DNA of 64,000 nt. Source: GCA-2687025 sp964473525 (GTDB lineage Bacteria; Poribacteria; WGA-4E; GCA-2687025). This document shows, piece after piece, positions 1 through 9,131 of the stretch. Numbering within the stretch: the first letter of the stretch is position 1; each line of letters opens with the position of its first letter. The translations under genes and the position numbers were made by a program. The stretch spans positions 1-64,000 of the forward strand of contig CAYYPK010000022.1 in assembly GCA_964473525.1 (NCBI GenBank). Reading direction: 5' to 3'. The notes beneath the pieces were generated by a model that worked only from the letters and a program-made list of their open reading frames with translations, was not told the DNA's origin and ran no database searches.

Positions 1-1494
1 GTAGCCGTCGTCTTGCCCATACGTCGCGGCGGCCACGCCTACGTGCACGTCCGGGCGCTCACGCTTCAGTCGGTTCACCAGTCGCAGAAGACCGCCCCAA
101 GCCTCCCACGGAGAGTGCCACACGCCTCCCGCTCCGTCAGCTCCCTCGCCGCGCGCCGACACCGGCCCCTCCAGCAGCACCGCATCCAGCTGGAGGCCGT
201 CTATCAGCGCCACGAGGGACCGCAGGGCCACGTCGCCGTACTCCGACCCTACATGAGCCAACCAACCGGGGCGGCCGCGCCAAGAGGCCGGTACGAGGCC
301 GCCAGACGCGTCTCGCAGCGCGAACGTTGGGTCGTCGAGCAGCGCGCCGTCCAGCGGCAGCCAGGCGGCCGGAGCGACCAGGCCGACCGCGCCTCCCACG
401 GCGCGCACCTCCTCCGCGACTGCCTTCAGCTCAGCGTGTCCATCGGCGCCGTCCCATGCCGCAGGCCAGGCGTAGGGCAGGCAGACGAGCGCGCCCGTGG
501 CCGCGAGCGCGGCGGCGCCCGAGCCGGGGCCGGGCTCAGACACCGCGAGGACATCCACGGGGCTTGCCGCGTCCATCGACCGGCGGGCGAGATGGACGGC
601 GTCCGTCCACTCCCGCGCCGCTTGAGCCACGAGCGAACCCACGGACACCCAGACGTACGCGGACGGCAGCGACAGGGTCTGCCCAGGCTGTAGCCAGTGC
701 CCGCCAGCGTCTCCTGCGGTCGAGAGGGTCGCGGAGCCATCTGGCCGGACGTCAATGCGCTTCAGTGCGCCTGGAGCCGCGCTGGCGAGACCGACCACCA
801 GTGGGCCGTGCTGCCCGGTGGAAGACTGCAGCCACACCAGTCCGTCTTCAGGCGATCCGTCGATGGGCAGGCTGACCTTCCTCGGGAGCCCTCCCCGCCG
901 CCACACGTGTGCCGATGCAGGTCGTACGGTCGCCAACTGTGTCGCCGGGCGTTCGACGAGTAGAGGCGTTTCGGAGAGACTGCGGACCTCAAGCCAGGTC
1001 TGGATGACCGGCAGTTCCTTCGAGACTTCGTACGTGACGGCGACCGCGAACGCGGGGCCATCCCCGTCCTCGCCGGCGGGGCGCAGCTCAATGCGAAGCT
1101 GTCGAGAGCCACGGCCAACAACGGCTGTCTCGTGCTCGACGTACCGCAGGGCGCCCGACGCGGTGGTGTACGACCGTCCTCCGATGGTGACCGCGAAGTC
1201 GTCCTGACCCGGCGCGAGGCAGTCGACCCCTGTCGGCAGTGACAGGAGAGATCTGGTGAGGATGCCCCTGCCCTCGGCTCCGATCTGAATGCGGCGACGT
1301 ATCCGGCCGTTGCCGATCACCAGCGTGCGCGAAGGAGCGTGGAACGTCACGTACGCGCCGACCATGCGCGGCGGCGCGGCCGCGTCCTGACCACGCCTAC
1401 CGACGCCCTCGGACAGCGGCGGAGCGGAGGCGCCGCAGCCGACCAGGAGGGCCGCCATCCAGAAGACTAGGGCGCCTCGCCACTGTGATGTCAT
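1..1494 (-). CDS. Lipoprotein with alpha-galactosidase-like barrel, 3' end outside window
   Basis: The frame is open without a stop from the ATG at 1494 to the window edge (498 codons), so the C-terminus is missing. The first 20 residues form a lipoprotein signal ending LLVGC (lipidated Cys20), which points to an exported, membrane-anchored protein. Residues about 45-300 look like a beta-sandwich domain. From about 330 the sequence resembles a GH36/melibiase-type TIM barrel: a VGLVAPAAWLPL segment, then FALRDASGG, then LIDGLQLDAVLLEGP. The usual nucleophile pattern (KxD) of GH36 is not evident at the last strand, which reads LLEGP. The family is therefore a suggestion: exported and barrel-like are fairly safe, a glycosidase activity is not. 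It lies 165 bases downstream of the exported TPR gene on the same strand. Confidence 0.6.
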   Translation of the reverse strand, partial: MTSQWRGALVFWMAALLVGCGASAPPLSEGVGRRGQDAAAPPRMVGAYVTFHAPSRTLVIGNGRIRRRIQIGAEGRGILTRSLLSLPTGVDCLAPGQDDFAVTIGGRSYTTASGALRYVEHETAVVGRGSRQLRIELRPAGEDGDGPAFAVAVTYEVSKELPVIQTWLEVRSLSETPLLVERPATQLATVRPASAHVWRRGGLPRKVSLPIDGSPEDGLVWLQSSTGQHGPLVVGLASAAPGALKRIDVRPDGSATLSTAGDAGGHWLQPGQTLSLPSAYVWVSVGSLVAQAAREWTDAVHLARRSMDAASPVDVLAVSEPGPGSGAAALAATGALVCLPYAWPAAWDGADGHAELKAVAEEVRAVGGAVGLVAPAAWLPLDGALLDDPTFALRDASGGLVPASWRGRPGWLAHVGSEYGDVALRSLVALIDGLQLDAVLLEGPVSARGEGADGAGGVWHSPWEAWGGLLRLVNRLKRERPDVHVGVAAATYGQDDGY

Positions 1495-1659
1495 TGCCGA
1501 CCTTGCTCCCCGTGGCACGACTCGGGATGCGCGCGTCGCGACGTGTCCGCGGGCGGCGCCCATCCTCGTCCTGACGCCGCCACACGCCGTCGCGGCGGTC
1601 GTTCAAGTAGTAGACGGAGGTCGTCCCGTTAGGGTTGTCACCCGACGCGGGAAGCGCGC

Positions 1660-3177
1660 TTATTGGGGCGTTTCGGCCGACGGCGTGTACGTGGGGTCCA
1701 GCGTGCGGATGCGGTCGCGAAGCTTCCCGACGAGGTCGTCGAAGCCCTTCGCGTTCGCGAATCGCATCATGCGCTCAATGCGGAACAGACCCTCGCCCCA
1801 CCCATCGAAGCTGGCCTCGCGCAACAGCGAGTCGGCGATGCCGAGGATGTCGCGCTCGACAAGGAACACGGTGGTGGGATCGGCTTCCCACAGCGCCAAC
1901 TCCGACCGGAACTGGCGCACGAACGAGCGGGTGCGCCCCGTGACGCCGTTCGGGAACCTGTCCTCGATTTCGGCGTCCAGCTCATCGGAGAGCGCAAGAG
2001 CTTCGTCGAGCCGTCCGAGCAACAACAGCGCCTCCCCGGCGAACGCCCTGCCGACCACCGCGCCCCCCGCGCCGCGCGTCTCCGCGAGCACTCCCGCGCG
2101 TGTGATGGCTTCCTCCATCTTCCCTACGTGGAGCAGGTACTCGAGGTACGGCACATGCGCGTGCACCTCTGCGGCAGGCTTCTGCCCGGGAGTGTCCCAC
2201 GCCTCGCGGAGAACCTTCCCCGCGCGCTCCGTGTCGCCGTTGCGCAGCAGAGCCATGCCGAACAGGTGCAGGTTGTGGAGGTGATGCCAATCCGCCCACG
2301 GCGGGATGCCCTCGCGTTCGTAATACGCCGCCTCCAGCCTATAGGCGTTGTCGAAGCGCGCCAGCGCGTCGTCCCACCGGTCTACTCGAGGCAGGACGTG
2401 TCCCACCATGTGCTGGCCGTGCGGCGCTGCCGTGGCGCGGGAGCCGTACGCCTCCGCATGATGGACCGCGAGATCGTACTGCCGGATGTTCTCGTAGCAG
2501 TGCAGTAGATAGTGGTGCGCGCCGACGTGGTCGGGGTCGCGTACAAGGGCGGACTCGTACCACGCCGCCCCGTTGATCGAGCCGCGTTGTCCGATGCCGG
2601 ACGCCGCACGCTCAGCCGCCTGGCCGCGCGCCACCCACATCTCGACGTCCTCGGGGTACTTGATGAGGGCTCGGGCAAGAGCCGAGCGGTAGTCGTCCCG
2701 AAGCTTGACGCGGTCGGCGGGCGCTGCCAGCATCGCCCCGTGCTGGATGACGCGGGCGTCGATGTACATGCGCTCGCGCTCGCTGACGGTCTCACGGAGG
2801 CCCGACGACATGTCGAGATGTCGCTTCGACAGGTCGCGCATGCCGAGATTCCAATACACGACGTACAGGCCGACGTGTGCGAGGGCGAGATCCTCGTCGA
2901 GGGTCAACGCGTGGTGGAAGGAGCGCGCCGACTCCATCCAGAAGTAGCTGTGCATCCACCCCAGGCCCTGGTCGTAGAACGCCTGGGCCTCGTCCGACTC
3001 CGTGGTCGCTGGGTGATGCGGCGAGCCAACGCCATCAACGATGGTCGCCGGCCGGTGAGCGATATCGGTGATGATGCCCCGTACTTCCTCGCGTGACGCA
3101 GCCGCAAGCGCGGTTGCGGGCAGGACGCCGCACGTGAGCGATACGGCGACGACGGCGCTGACGATCCGGCGCAACAT
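1660..3177 (-). CDS. Exported TPR-repeat protein
   Basis: A 505-residue protein with a classical N-terminal signal peptide (MLRRIVSAVVAVSLTCG, then cleavage near ALA-A at about 26). The rest is helical with TPR-like pairs, including an opening motif QAFYDQGLGWMHSYFWMESA and repeated A-rich helices through about residue 460. Several His/Trp-rich stretches (WADWHHLHNLHLFG, GQHMVGHVLPR) sit in the middle; they resemble secreted TPR proteins linked to metal or oxidative enzymes, but no catalytic site is visible. The start is supported by AGGAG about 8 bases upstream. It probably acts in the periplasm as a binding or scaffold protein. Function unknown. The same-strand lipoprotein gene follows after 165 bases. 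Confidence 0.75.
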   Translation of the reverse strand: MLRRIVSAVVAVSLTCGVLPATALAAASREEVRGIITDIAHRPATIVDGVGSPHHPATTESDEAQAFYDQGLGWMHSYFWMESARSFHHALTLDEDLALAHVGLYVVYWNLGMRDLSKRHLDMSSGLRETVSERERMYIDARVIQHGAMLAAPADRVKLRDDYRSALARALIKYPEDVEMWVARGQAAERAASGIGQRGSINGAAWYESALVRDPDHVGAHHYLLHCYENIRQYDLAVHHAEAYGSRATAAPHGQHMVGHVLPRVDRWDDALARFDNAYRLEAAYYEREGIPPWADWHHLHNLHLFGMALLRNGDTERAGKVLREAWDTPGQKPAAEVHAHVPYLEYLLHVGKMEEAITRAGVLAETRGAGGAVVGRAFAGEALLLLGRLDEALALSDELDAEIEDRFPNGVTGRTRSFVRQFRSELALWEADPTTVFLVERDILGIADSLLREASFDGWGEGLFRIERMMRFANAKGFDDLVGKLRDRIRTLDPTYTPSAETPQ

Positions 3178-3452
3178 GTGGCACTCCTGACCTGTGCGGA
3201 TGGGCGCGCGCTGCCCTGTACAGCCAGCGTCCGCGACGCGCTACATGCGCCAACCGCGAGCCCGCGGGCGCCTGCGTAGGACTTCGTGGCGTTCCCGTCG
3301 TTACCTTAGCGGGCGCCATCGGCCCGGCGGCGCGCCACGAGCTCGCGCGGCGGCCCTCGTCGCGCCAGCCGAATGCCGCCATAATACCTTACGGGAAAAC
3401 GCGCGGGAAATACCGCCTCGGTTCTGGGAATAAGCTGAAGGAGGCCATCTCC

Positions 3453-5663
3453 GTGAGGAAGGCCTTGATAATTGCCGCTGTGGTTGTCGTGGCCGTCGGG
3501 GCCATCGGCGTTCGTCTTCTGACCGGCAGGACGGAGGTCGCCGAGGCCGACGCCGCCCGTCGGGCGTTGGTCGGGTTGGCCGTGCGCGACGTCACGGCGG
3601 CCGACGCGGACGCCGCGCCCGGCGCGGGCGTTGTTGTTTCGGCGGTACAGGCCAACGGGTTGGCGGCAGCAGCGGGGCTTCGCGCAGGGGATCTAGTGAC
3701 AGCCGTCAATGGCGGGTCGACCGGCACGGTCGCCGCCTACCAGGCGGCGTTGGACGCCGACTTGGGCGCGACGGCGGTTGCGTTCAGCGTGCGGAGAGGC
3801 GGCGCCGTGGTCGAGATGCGGCTGGCTCCCGATCTCGCCGCCATGTTCAACAGTCTCGGAATCGCCTACGTCAAGGACGGCAGACAGGCTGAGGCGAAGG
3901 CGGCCTTCGCGAAAGCGATACAGCTGGATCCCGCGTTCGCGGAAGCCTACTACAACCGCGCGAACGTCCTCGCCGCTGACGGCGATGTCGCCGGAGCGAC
4001 AGTCGCCTTCGCCGCCGCGGTGGAACACAACGACGACTTCCGCGAAGCGCGATATCGCCTCGCCGAGATGCACGCCGAGGCGGGTTCACTGGACGAGGCC
4101 CTCGCGCAACTGAAGCGAGCTGCCGCCCTCGACCCCGACACAACCGCGGATCGAGACCTCCGACCGGTAGAAACAGTCCAGCCCACGCGTGGCACGATCC
4201 AGCGTGACGTGTTGACCTCGGGCGCTATCGAGGCGGCTGCCGACGTGCAGGTGCACGCGAAGGCGCCGGGGCGCATCCTCGAAACCTTCGCCGAGGAAGG
4301 CGACCGCGTCGACGCCGACCAGGTCGTGATGGTTCTGGAACACGACGCGCTCGAGCTCCAGGTAGTGCAGACCCAGGCCGCCGTGCTCGCGGCCGCGGCA
4401 GCGCACGAGCAGGCGCAGAGCCTCGCCGAAGTGCGCATCCGCGCGCAGGCTGCCCAGGCCGCGGCTGGCGTGTCCGCCGCCGAGGCCGCGCTGAAGCTGG
4501 TGCGTGACCTGTCGGAGACGCAGGCGCAGTCGCAGATCGAGCAGGCGGAAGCGGGCCTCGCCGCCATACAGGCGAACCTGGACAAGCTCCGCCGCGGCCT
4601 CAGGGACGAGGAGCGCGCGCAGATACAGGCCAGCCTGACGCAGGCGACGGCCGCCAGCGCGGACGCCGACCGCAACGCCGACCGCATGCGGACGCTGTTC
4701 GCCAACGGCGCGGTAAGTCGTCACACGCTAGACGGCGCCGAGACACAGCTCGAGGTGGCCCAGGCCCAGCAGAGCGCCGCGCGCGAACAGTGGGCGATGG
4801 CGCAGAGCGGAAGTCGCCCAGAGGACATCCTCGCCGTCGAGGCGCAGGTCCGACAGGCGGAGGCCTCCGTCGCGGTGGCGCGGAAGCAGAGCGAGTCGCA
4901 GACGTGGGAGTCCGACATAGCGATGGCGGAGGCGCAGGTCGAACAAGCGCGCGCTAGCAACAGCTCCGCGCAATCGCTCGTCGAGGCTGAGAGTTGGGCG
5001 GCCGAAATCACGGGCGCGCTGGCGGCTCTCACCCAAGCCGAAGCCGCTCGGTCGCTCGCGGAGAAGCGCCTGGACGACGCCTTCGTCAAAGCGCCGATCG
5101 CTGGCGTCGTCGCCCGTCGACGAGCCGACCCAGGCGACATGGCCAACCCCGCCGCTCCGTTGTTCGACATCGTCGACATGACCACCGTACGGGCGACGGT
5201 GCGCGTCCTCGAGGCGGACCTCGGCGCCCTCCAGGTCGGCGGCCCAGCCGCGGTAAGTGTCCAGGCGCTCGACGCCCCTGTCGCTGCACGGATATCGAGG
5301 ATCAGCCCAACCGTCGACCCGGTCAGCCGCACGGCCGATCTCGAAATCGAGATCGCTAACCCCTCCGGCGCGGTGCTTCCGGGCATGTTCGCCCGCGTGG
5401 CCCTGCCGGTGGATGTTCGCGAGGACGCGATACTCATCCCGCGCGACACGGTGGTCGCGGACGCCGCGGGCGGAGGGCAGTACGTCTACACGGTCGACAG
5501 GGGCCGCGCGCGGCGTTCGCCCATTTCAGCCGGTCTGACTCAGGGCGCCACCGTCCAGGTGGTGTCAGGCATTGACGATGACGAGGAGGTCGTGTTCTCG
5601 GGCAGGCAGAGCCTGCGAGAGGGCGACTTCGTCAAGGTCGTGCGTCGCGTCAGCGCCTGGTAG
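3453..5663 (+). CDS. PDZ-TPR-HlyD fusion: RND efflux periplasmic adaptor
   Basis: A 736-residue adaptor for the RND permease encoded 24 bases downstream. Order of domains: one N-terminal membrane anchor (about 4-23), a PDZ-like domain (about 38-125, with GLRAGDLVTAVNG), three TPR repeats (about 130-230, with EAYYNRANVLAADGD), then a standard membrane-fusion protein. That last part has a lipoyl/barrel-sandwich half-motif (about 240-305), a long Ala/Gln-rich coiled-coil hairpin (about 305-540), the second half-motif (FVKAPIAGVVARR) and a beta-barrel ending with IPRDTVV. The start codon is GTG at 3453 with GAAGGAGG nine bases before it. Ordinary HlyD/AcrA adaptors are 350-450 residues and lack the PDZ and TPR parts, so this is an unusual fusion. 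The frame is continuous, so it is not two genes. Confidence 0.88.
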   Translation: MRKALIIAAVVVVAVGAIGVRLLTGRTEVAEADAARRALVGLAVRDVTAADADAAPGAGVVVSAVQANGLAAAAGLRAGDLVTAVNGGSTGTVAAYQAALDADLGATAVAFSVRRGGAVVEMRLAPDLAAMFNSLGIAYVKDGRQAEAKAAFAKAIQLDPAFAEAYYNRANVLAADGDVAGATVAFAAAVEHNDDFREARYRLAEMHAEAGSLDEALAQLKRAAALDPDTTADRDLRPVETVQPTRGTIQRDVLTSGAIEAAADVQVHAKAPGRILETFAEEGDRVDADQVVMVLEHDALELQVVQTQAAVLAAAAAHEQAQSLAEVRIRAQAAQAAAGVSAAEAALKLVRDLSETQAQSQIEQAEAGLAAIQANLDKLRRGLRDEERAQIQASLTQATAASADADRNADRMRTLFANGAVSRHTLDGAETQLEVAQAQQSAAREQWAMAQSGSRPEDILAVEAQVRQAEASVAVARKQSESQTWESDIAMAEAQVEQARASNSSAQSLVEAESWAAEITGALAALTQAEAARSLAEKRLDDAFVKAPIAGVVARRRADPGDMANPAAPLFDIVDMTTVRATVRVLEADLGALQVGGPAAVSVQALDAPVAARISRISPTVDPVSRTADLEIEIANPSGAVLPGMFARVALPVDVREDAILIPRDTVVADAAGGGQYVYTVDRGRARRSPISAGLTQGATVQVVSGIDDDEEVVFSGRQSLREGDFVKVVRRVSAW

Positions 5664-5687
5664 TGAACGCCGCCCGAGGACCCGACC

Positions 5688-8600
5688 ATGTTGTTCGCGC
5701 GCTTCTCCGTCCGTAACCCGCTGCTCGTTAACCTCGCGATGGTCACGATCATGTTGGTCGGGGCGTACGCCTTTGTGGTGATTCCGCGCGAGGGCTCCCC
5801 GGACATCAATTTCAACTGGGCGTTCGTCACCGTGCCCTATCCCGGCGCCGCGCCCGAGGAGGTCGAGCAGCTCGTCACCGTGCCGCTCGAGGACGCCATC
5901 GACGGCGTCGACAAGATCAGCATGGTGACGTCCACCTCCGACGAGAATCTGTCCTTCATCAGCGTGAAGTTCGAGCAGAACCTGTCCGAGGACGAGTTCG
6001 ACAAGCGGTTCCTCGACCTGCGCCAGGCAGTCGACACGGTTCGTCTGCCGGACGAAGCCGAGGACGTCGACGTCCGAGAGCTGAACACGCAGGACTGGTG
6101 GCCGGTCATCAGCGTCGTCGTCAGCGGGCGGGTGGCCGAGGCCGAGCTCAAACGCATTGCCGAGGATCTCGACGATCTCATCCGCCTGGACTCCGACGTC
6201 AGTCAGGTGACCATCGCAGGCAAGCGTGACCGCGAGATATGGGTCGAGGTGGACCCAGATCGGGTCGAGGGCGTCGGGCTGAGCGTGCCGCAGGTCGCCC
6301 ACGCGATTACGATGCGCAACCTGAACGTGCCGGGCGGCATCGTCGAGGCCAGCCGTACCGAGTTCCTGCTACGCACGATGGGGCAGTTCGACGGCGTCGA
6401 CGAGATCGGCCGCGTCGTGGTGCGCGCTGGTCCCAATGGAGAGGCGGTGCGCGTCTCTGATGTCGCGACCGTCTCCGACCGCTTCGAGGACCACGAGCTC
6501 CTCTCCCGCCTGGACGGCGAGCCGTCGATCACCCTCAACGTCGCCAAGAAGGCGGGCGCGAGCACGCTGGACGTCGTGAAGTCGACCCGAGCCGTCGTGG
6601 AAGCGTACCGGAGCGACCGTCTTCCAGGCGGGGCGCGGCTCTCGCTGGTCAACGACCAGTCGGTGTGGATCAACGACATCATGGGCCGGCTGCAGACGAG
6701 CGCGGCGTTCGGCATCGTGCTAGTCCTCATTGCGCTCTGGGTGTTCGTCGGATGGCGCGCCGCCCTGGTCGTTGTCATCGGCATGCCCGTAACGTTCGCG
6801 ACTACGTTCATCTTCATCCGCTTCACGGGCGGATCGCTGGACGGCAACGCGCTGTTCGGGTTGGTGCTAGTCCTGGGCATGGTGGTAGACCACGCCATCG
6901 TGATGGTCGAGAACTGCGTGCGTCACCTCGACATGGGCAAGGACAAGGCGCGCGCGGTCGTCGATGGCATCGGTGAGGTGTTCCAGCCCGTCGTTGCCTC
7001 CACCGGCACCACCATCGCGGCGTTCCTCCCTCTCATGCTGATGCCGGGCATCATGGGCGCGTACCTCCGCATCATCCCCGTAGTGGTGACGCTGGCGCTG
7101 GTCGCATCCAACATCGAGGCGTTCCTCATCCTGCCGGCGCACGTCGTCGAGTGGGCGCGGCCGACAGGCACGCGCGCAGAGCTGCCATGGTTCCGCGCCA
7201 TCCGCCTCGCCTATACGCGCACGCTGGCCTGGGTACTACGGAGGCGCTACTGGGCGGTCAGCGCGTTCCTCATCGTCGCCGTGTCCAGCGCTGGACTCGT
7301 GCCACTCGTCGGCGTGGACATGTTCACCGGAGATGAGCTGTCGTACTTCTTCGTGCGCGTCTGGATGCCCCAAGGCACGAAGCTTTCGGCTACGGACGAT
7401 TACTTGCGTCAGGTCGAGCAGATCGCGATGGACCTGCCGCCAGGCGAACTCGAAGCCGTCATGACGGCAGCGGGCATGATCGCCGCCGACGACGGCACCA
7501 TCACCGGCACGCACGTCGGGCAAATCGTCGTCGACGTGGTCGAGCAGAAGCACCGACAGCGTGACATGGATGACATCCTCGCGGAGTTGCGCCTACGGTG
7601 CCAATGGCTCGCCGGCCACGAGCGCATCCAGTTCACCAAGGTCGAGGAAGGCCCGCCGACCGGTAAGGCCGTCGAGGTGAAGGTCAAGGGCAAGCGTTTC
7701 GACGAGCTGCAGGCTCTGGTCGCCGAACTCACCGCAGAGCTGGAGGCGATGCCGGGCGTGTACGACGTAGGCGACAACTTCTCGCGGGGCAAGGAGGAGA
7801 TCCGCGTGCGGGTCGACGAGGAACGCGCTCGCATGCACGGCCTCGACGTCGCGCAGGTTGCAGGGCTCGTGCGCGCGTCCGTCGACGGCGTCATCGCGAC
7901 GACATTCCGCGACGGCGACGACGAGGTGGACATCGTCGTGAAGCTACACGGCGCCGACAACGCGTCGGTGCAGCAGCTAGAGGCGCTCACCGTCGCGTCC
8001 ATGGACGGCCCGACCGTGCCACTCCGGGAGGTGGCAAGCCTGGAAGTCGCCCGCGGCTACTCGGCGATCCTCCGGTTTGAGGGCGCGCGCGCGATCACGC
8101 TGTCAGCGGACGTCGACGACAGCGTCACGACTGCGGTGAAGGTGAACCAGGAGCTGAAGGACCGATTCGCCGCGCTCAGCCACCGATACCCGGGGTACTC
8201 GCTCGACTACCGTGGCGAATTCGCGGAGTTCCAGGAGGCGTTCGCTGGGCTGGCGCGCCTCTTCGTCCTCGGCGTGTTCATCATCTTCCTGCTCCTGACG
8301 GCGCAGTTCAAGTCGCTGACGCAGCCGTTCATTATCCTGTTCACGGTGCCGTTCGCCTTCTTCGGCGCGATCGTCGGGCTCATCGTCATCCAGGCGCCTT
8401 TCAGCCTGATGACGCTGTACGGCATCGTCGCGTTGGCCGGAATCGTCGTGAACGACTCCATCGTGCTCATCGACTTCATCAACCGCAGGAGGCGGGCGGG
8501 TACCAGTCGATGGCGCGCCGTCATGAAGGGCGCGTCTCTGCGACTACGACCCGTGATGCTCACGACCATCACGACGGTCGCGGGGCTTATGCCCATGGCG

Positions 8601-8807
8601 GTCGGCGTCGGCGGCACGTCCCAGACCTGGAAGCCCCTCGCCAACACGATCGTCTGGGGCTTGTCGATGGCGACGTTCCTGACGCTCTTCATCATCCCCG
8701 CGCTGTACGCCATCAGCGACGATGTCGCGTGGATTAAGAGGCGACGCGCGCGGACGTCTTCCGACGCACTACCGTCAGCGGGCGCCGAATTGCAGCCAGC
8801 GGACTGA
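5688..8807 (+). CDS. RND-family efflux permease (AcrB/MexB-like)
   Basis: A 1039-residue inner-membrane transporter with the usual RND plan: TM1 (about 12-30), a large periplasmic loop, TM2-6, TM7, a second large loop and TM8-12. It should work with the adaptor encoded just upstream; no outer-membrane channel gene is adjacent. GAGGA precedes the ATG at 5688. Two points differ from AcrB. The paired aspartates of TM4 (Asp407-Asp408 in AcrB) appear as Asp401-His402 (GMVVDHAIVMVEN), and the TM10 position of AcrB Lys940 appears as Asn922 beside Asp923 (GIVVNDSIVLID). Substrate and coupling ion cannot be told from sequence. The gene ends at a hairpin shared with the opposing operon. Confidence 0.9.
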   Translation: MLFARFSVRNPLLVNLAMVTIMLVGAYAFVVIPREGSPDINFNWAFVTVPYPGAAPEEVEQLVTVPLEDAIDGVDKISMVTSTSDENLSFISVKFEQNLSEDEFDKRFLDLRQAVDTVRLPDEAEDVDVRELNTQDWWPVISVVVSGRVAEAELKRIAEDLDDLIRLDSDVSQVTIAGKRDREIWVEVDPDRVEGVGLSVPQVAHAITMRNLNVPGGIVEASRTEFLLRTMGQFDGVDEIGRVVVRAGPNGEAVRVSDVATVSDRFEDHELLSRLDGEPSITLNVAKKAGASTLDVVKSTRAVVEAYRSDRLPGGARLSLVNDQSVWINDIMGRLQTSAAFGIVLVLIALWVFVGWRAALVVVIGMPVTFATTFIFIRFTGGSLDGNALFGLVLVLGMVVDHAIVMVENCVRHLDMGKDKARAVVDGIGEVFQPVVASTGTTIAAFLPLMLMPGIMGAYLRIIPVVVTLALVASNIEAFLILPAHVVEWARPTGTRAELPWFRAIRLAYTRTLAWVLRRRYWAVSAFLIVAVSSAGLVPLVGVDMFTGDELSYFFVRVWMPQGTKLSATDDYLRQVEQIAMDLPPGELEAVMTAAGMIAADDGTITGTHVGQIVVDVVEQKHRQRDMDDILAELRLRCQWLAGHERIQFTKVEEGPPTGKAVEVKVKGKRFDELQALVAELTAELEAMPGVYDVGDNFSRGKEEIRVRVDEERARMHGLDVAQVAGLVRASVDGVIATTFRDGDDEVDIVVKLHGADNASVQQLEALTVASMDGPTVPLREVASLEVARGYSAILRFEGARAITLSADVDDSVTTAVKVNQELKDRFAALSHRYPGYSLDYRGEFAEFQEAFAGLARLFVLGVFIIFLLLTAQFKSLTQPFIILFTVPFAFFGAIVGLIVIQAPFSLMTLYGIVALAGIVVNDSIVLIDFINRRRRAGTSRWRAVMKGASLRLRPVMLTTITTVAGLMPMAVGVGGTSQTWKPLANTIVWGLSMATFLTLFIIPALYAISDDVAWIKRRRARTSSDALPSAGAELQPAD

Positions 8808-8829
8808 ATCCGGCGCGCCGTCGAGCACA

Positions 8830-8864
8830 ACAAGGAGGCCGGGATGGCGTCCCGGCCTCCTTGT
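8830..8864. terminator. Perfect hairpin between convergent operons
   Basis: A 15-bp perfect inverted repeat (ACAAGGAGGCCGGGA and its complement) with a five-base loop TGGCG. It lies 22 bases after the RND permease stop and 26 bases before the stop of the opposing Cys-rich gene, the right place for a bidirectional terminator. There is no clear T-run on either side, so intrinsic termination would be imperfect; it could instead protect 3' ends. Confidence 0.65.
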
Positions 8865-8890
8865 CGGACTAAGTCGCTGGGCGCCGTCTC

Positions 8891-9118
8891 TTACTCGGCG
8901 CCCGCCATTAGCACCGGCGCGGCAAGATAGCAGCTACGGCTGCCCACGCACTCGTGGGCGTTGGCGATGTCCTGGTCGGGCCCCATCGCGCCGCCGGTCT
9001 TGTTGCACCAGAACACCGCGGTGTCCGAGGGCTCGAGAAGCGCGCGCGACCCGCGTTCCTCGGCGGTGTACATGGACTTCGTGCAGAGGTGCTTGCAGAC
9101 GTATGCGATCGCAGCCAT
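8891..9118 (-). CDS. Small Cys-rich protein of molybdenum-hydroxylase operon
   Basis: A 75-residue soluble protein, the last gene after the FAD subunit with a 13-base gap, so very likely co-transcribed. GAAGGGGA precedes its ATG. It has five cysteines (8, 12, 38, 57, 63) and two histidines beside cysteines (10, 56). The CKHLC pair near the N-terminus and the FWCNKTGGAMGPD and ECVGSRSC segments look conserved rather than random. No signal peptide is visible, so it is probably cytoplasmic. I do not recognise a family. A metal or Fe-S binding role supporting assembly of the Mo/Fe-S enzyme is a guess from context only. Confidence 0.7.
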   Translation of the reverse strand: MAAIAYVCKHLCTKSMYTAEERGSRALLEPSDTAVFWCNKTGGAMGPDQDIANAHECVGSRSCYLAAPVLMAGAE

Positions 9119-9131
9119 GTGGTCCCCTTCT

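Noticed and set aside
13..875. Plus-strand frames at the left edge
   Set aside because: The minus strand is open without a stop from 1494 to 1 and gives a lipoprotein signal and protein-like sequence; these frames are Arg-rich shadows.
3380..3385. CATAAT as a -10 box for the RND operon
   Set aside because: No acceptable -35 box at 16-18 bases, so support is too weak to list.
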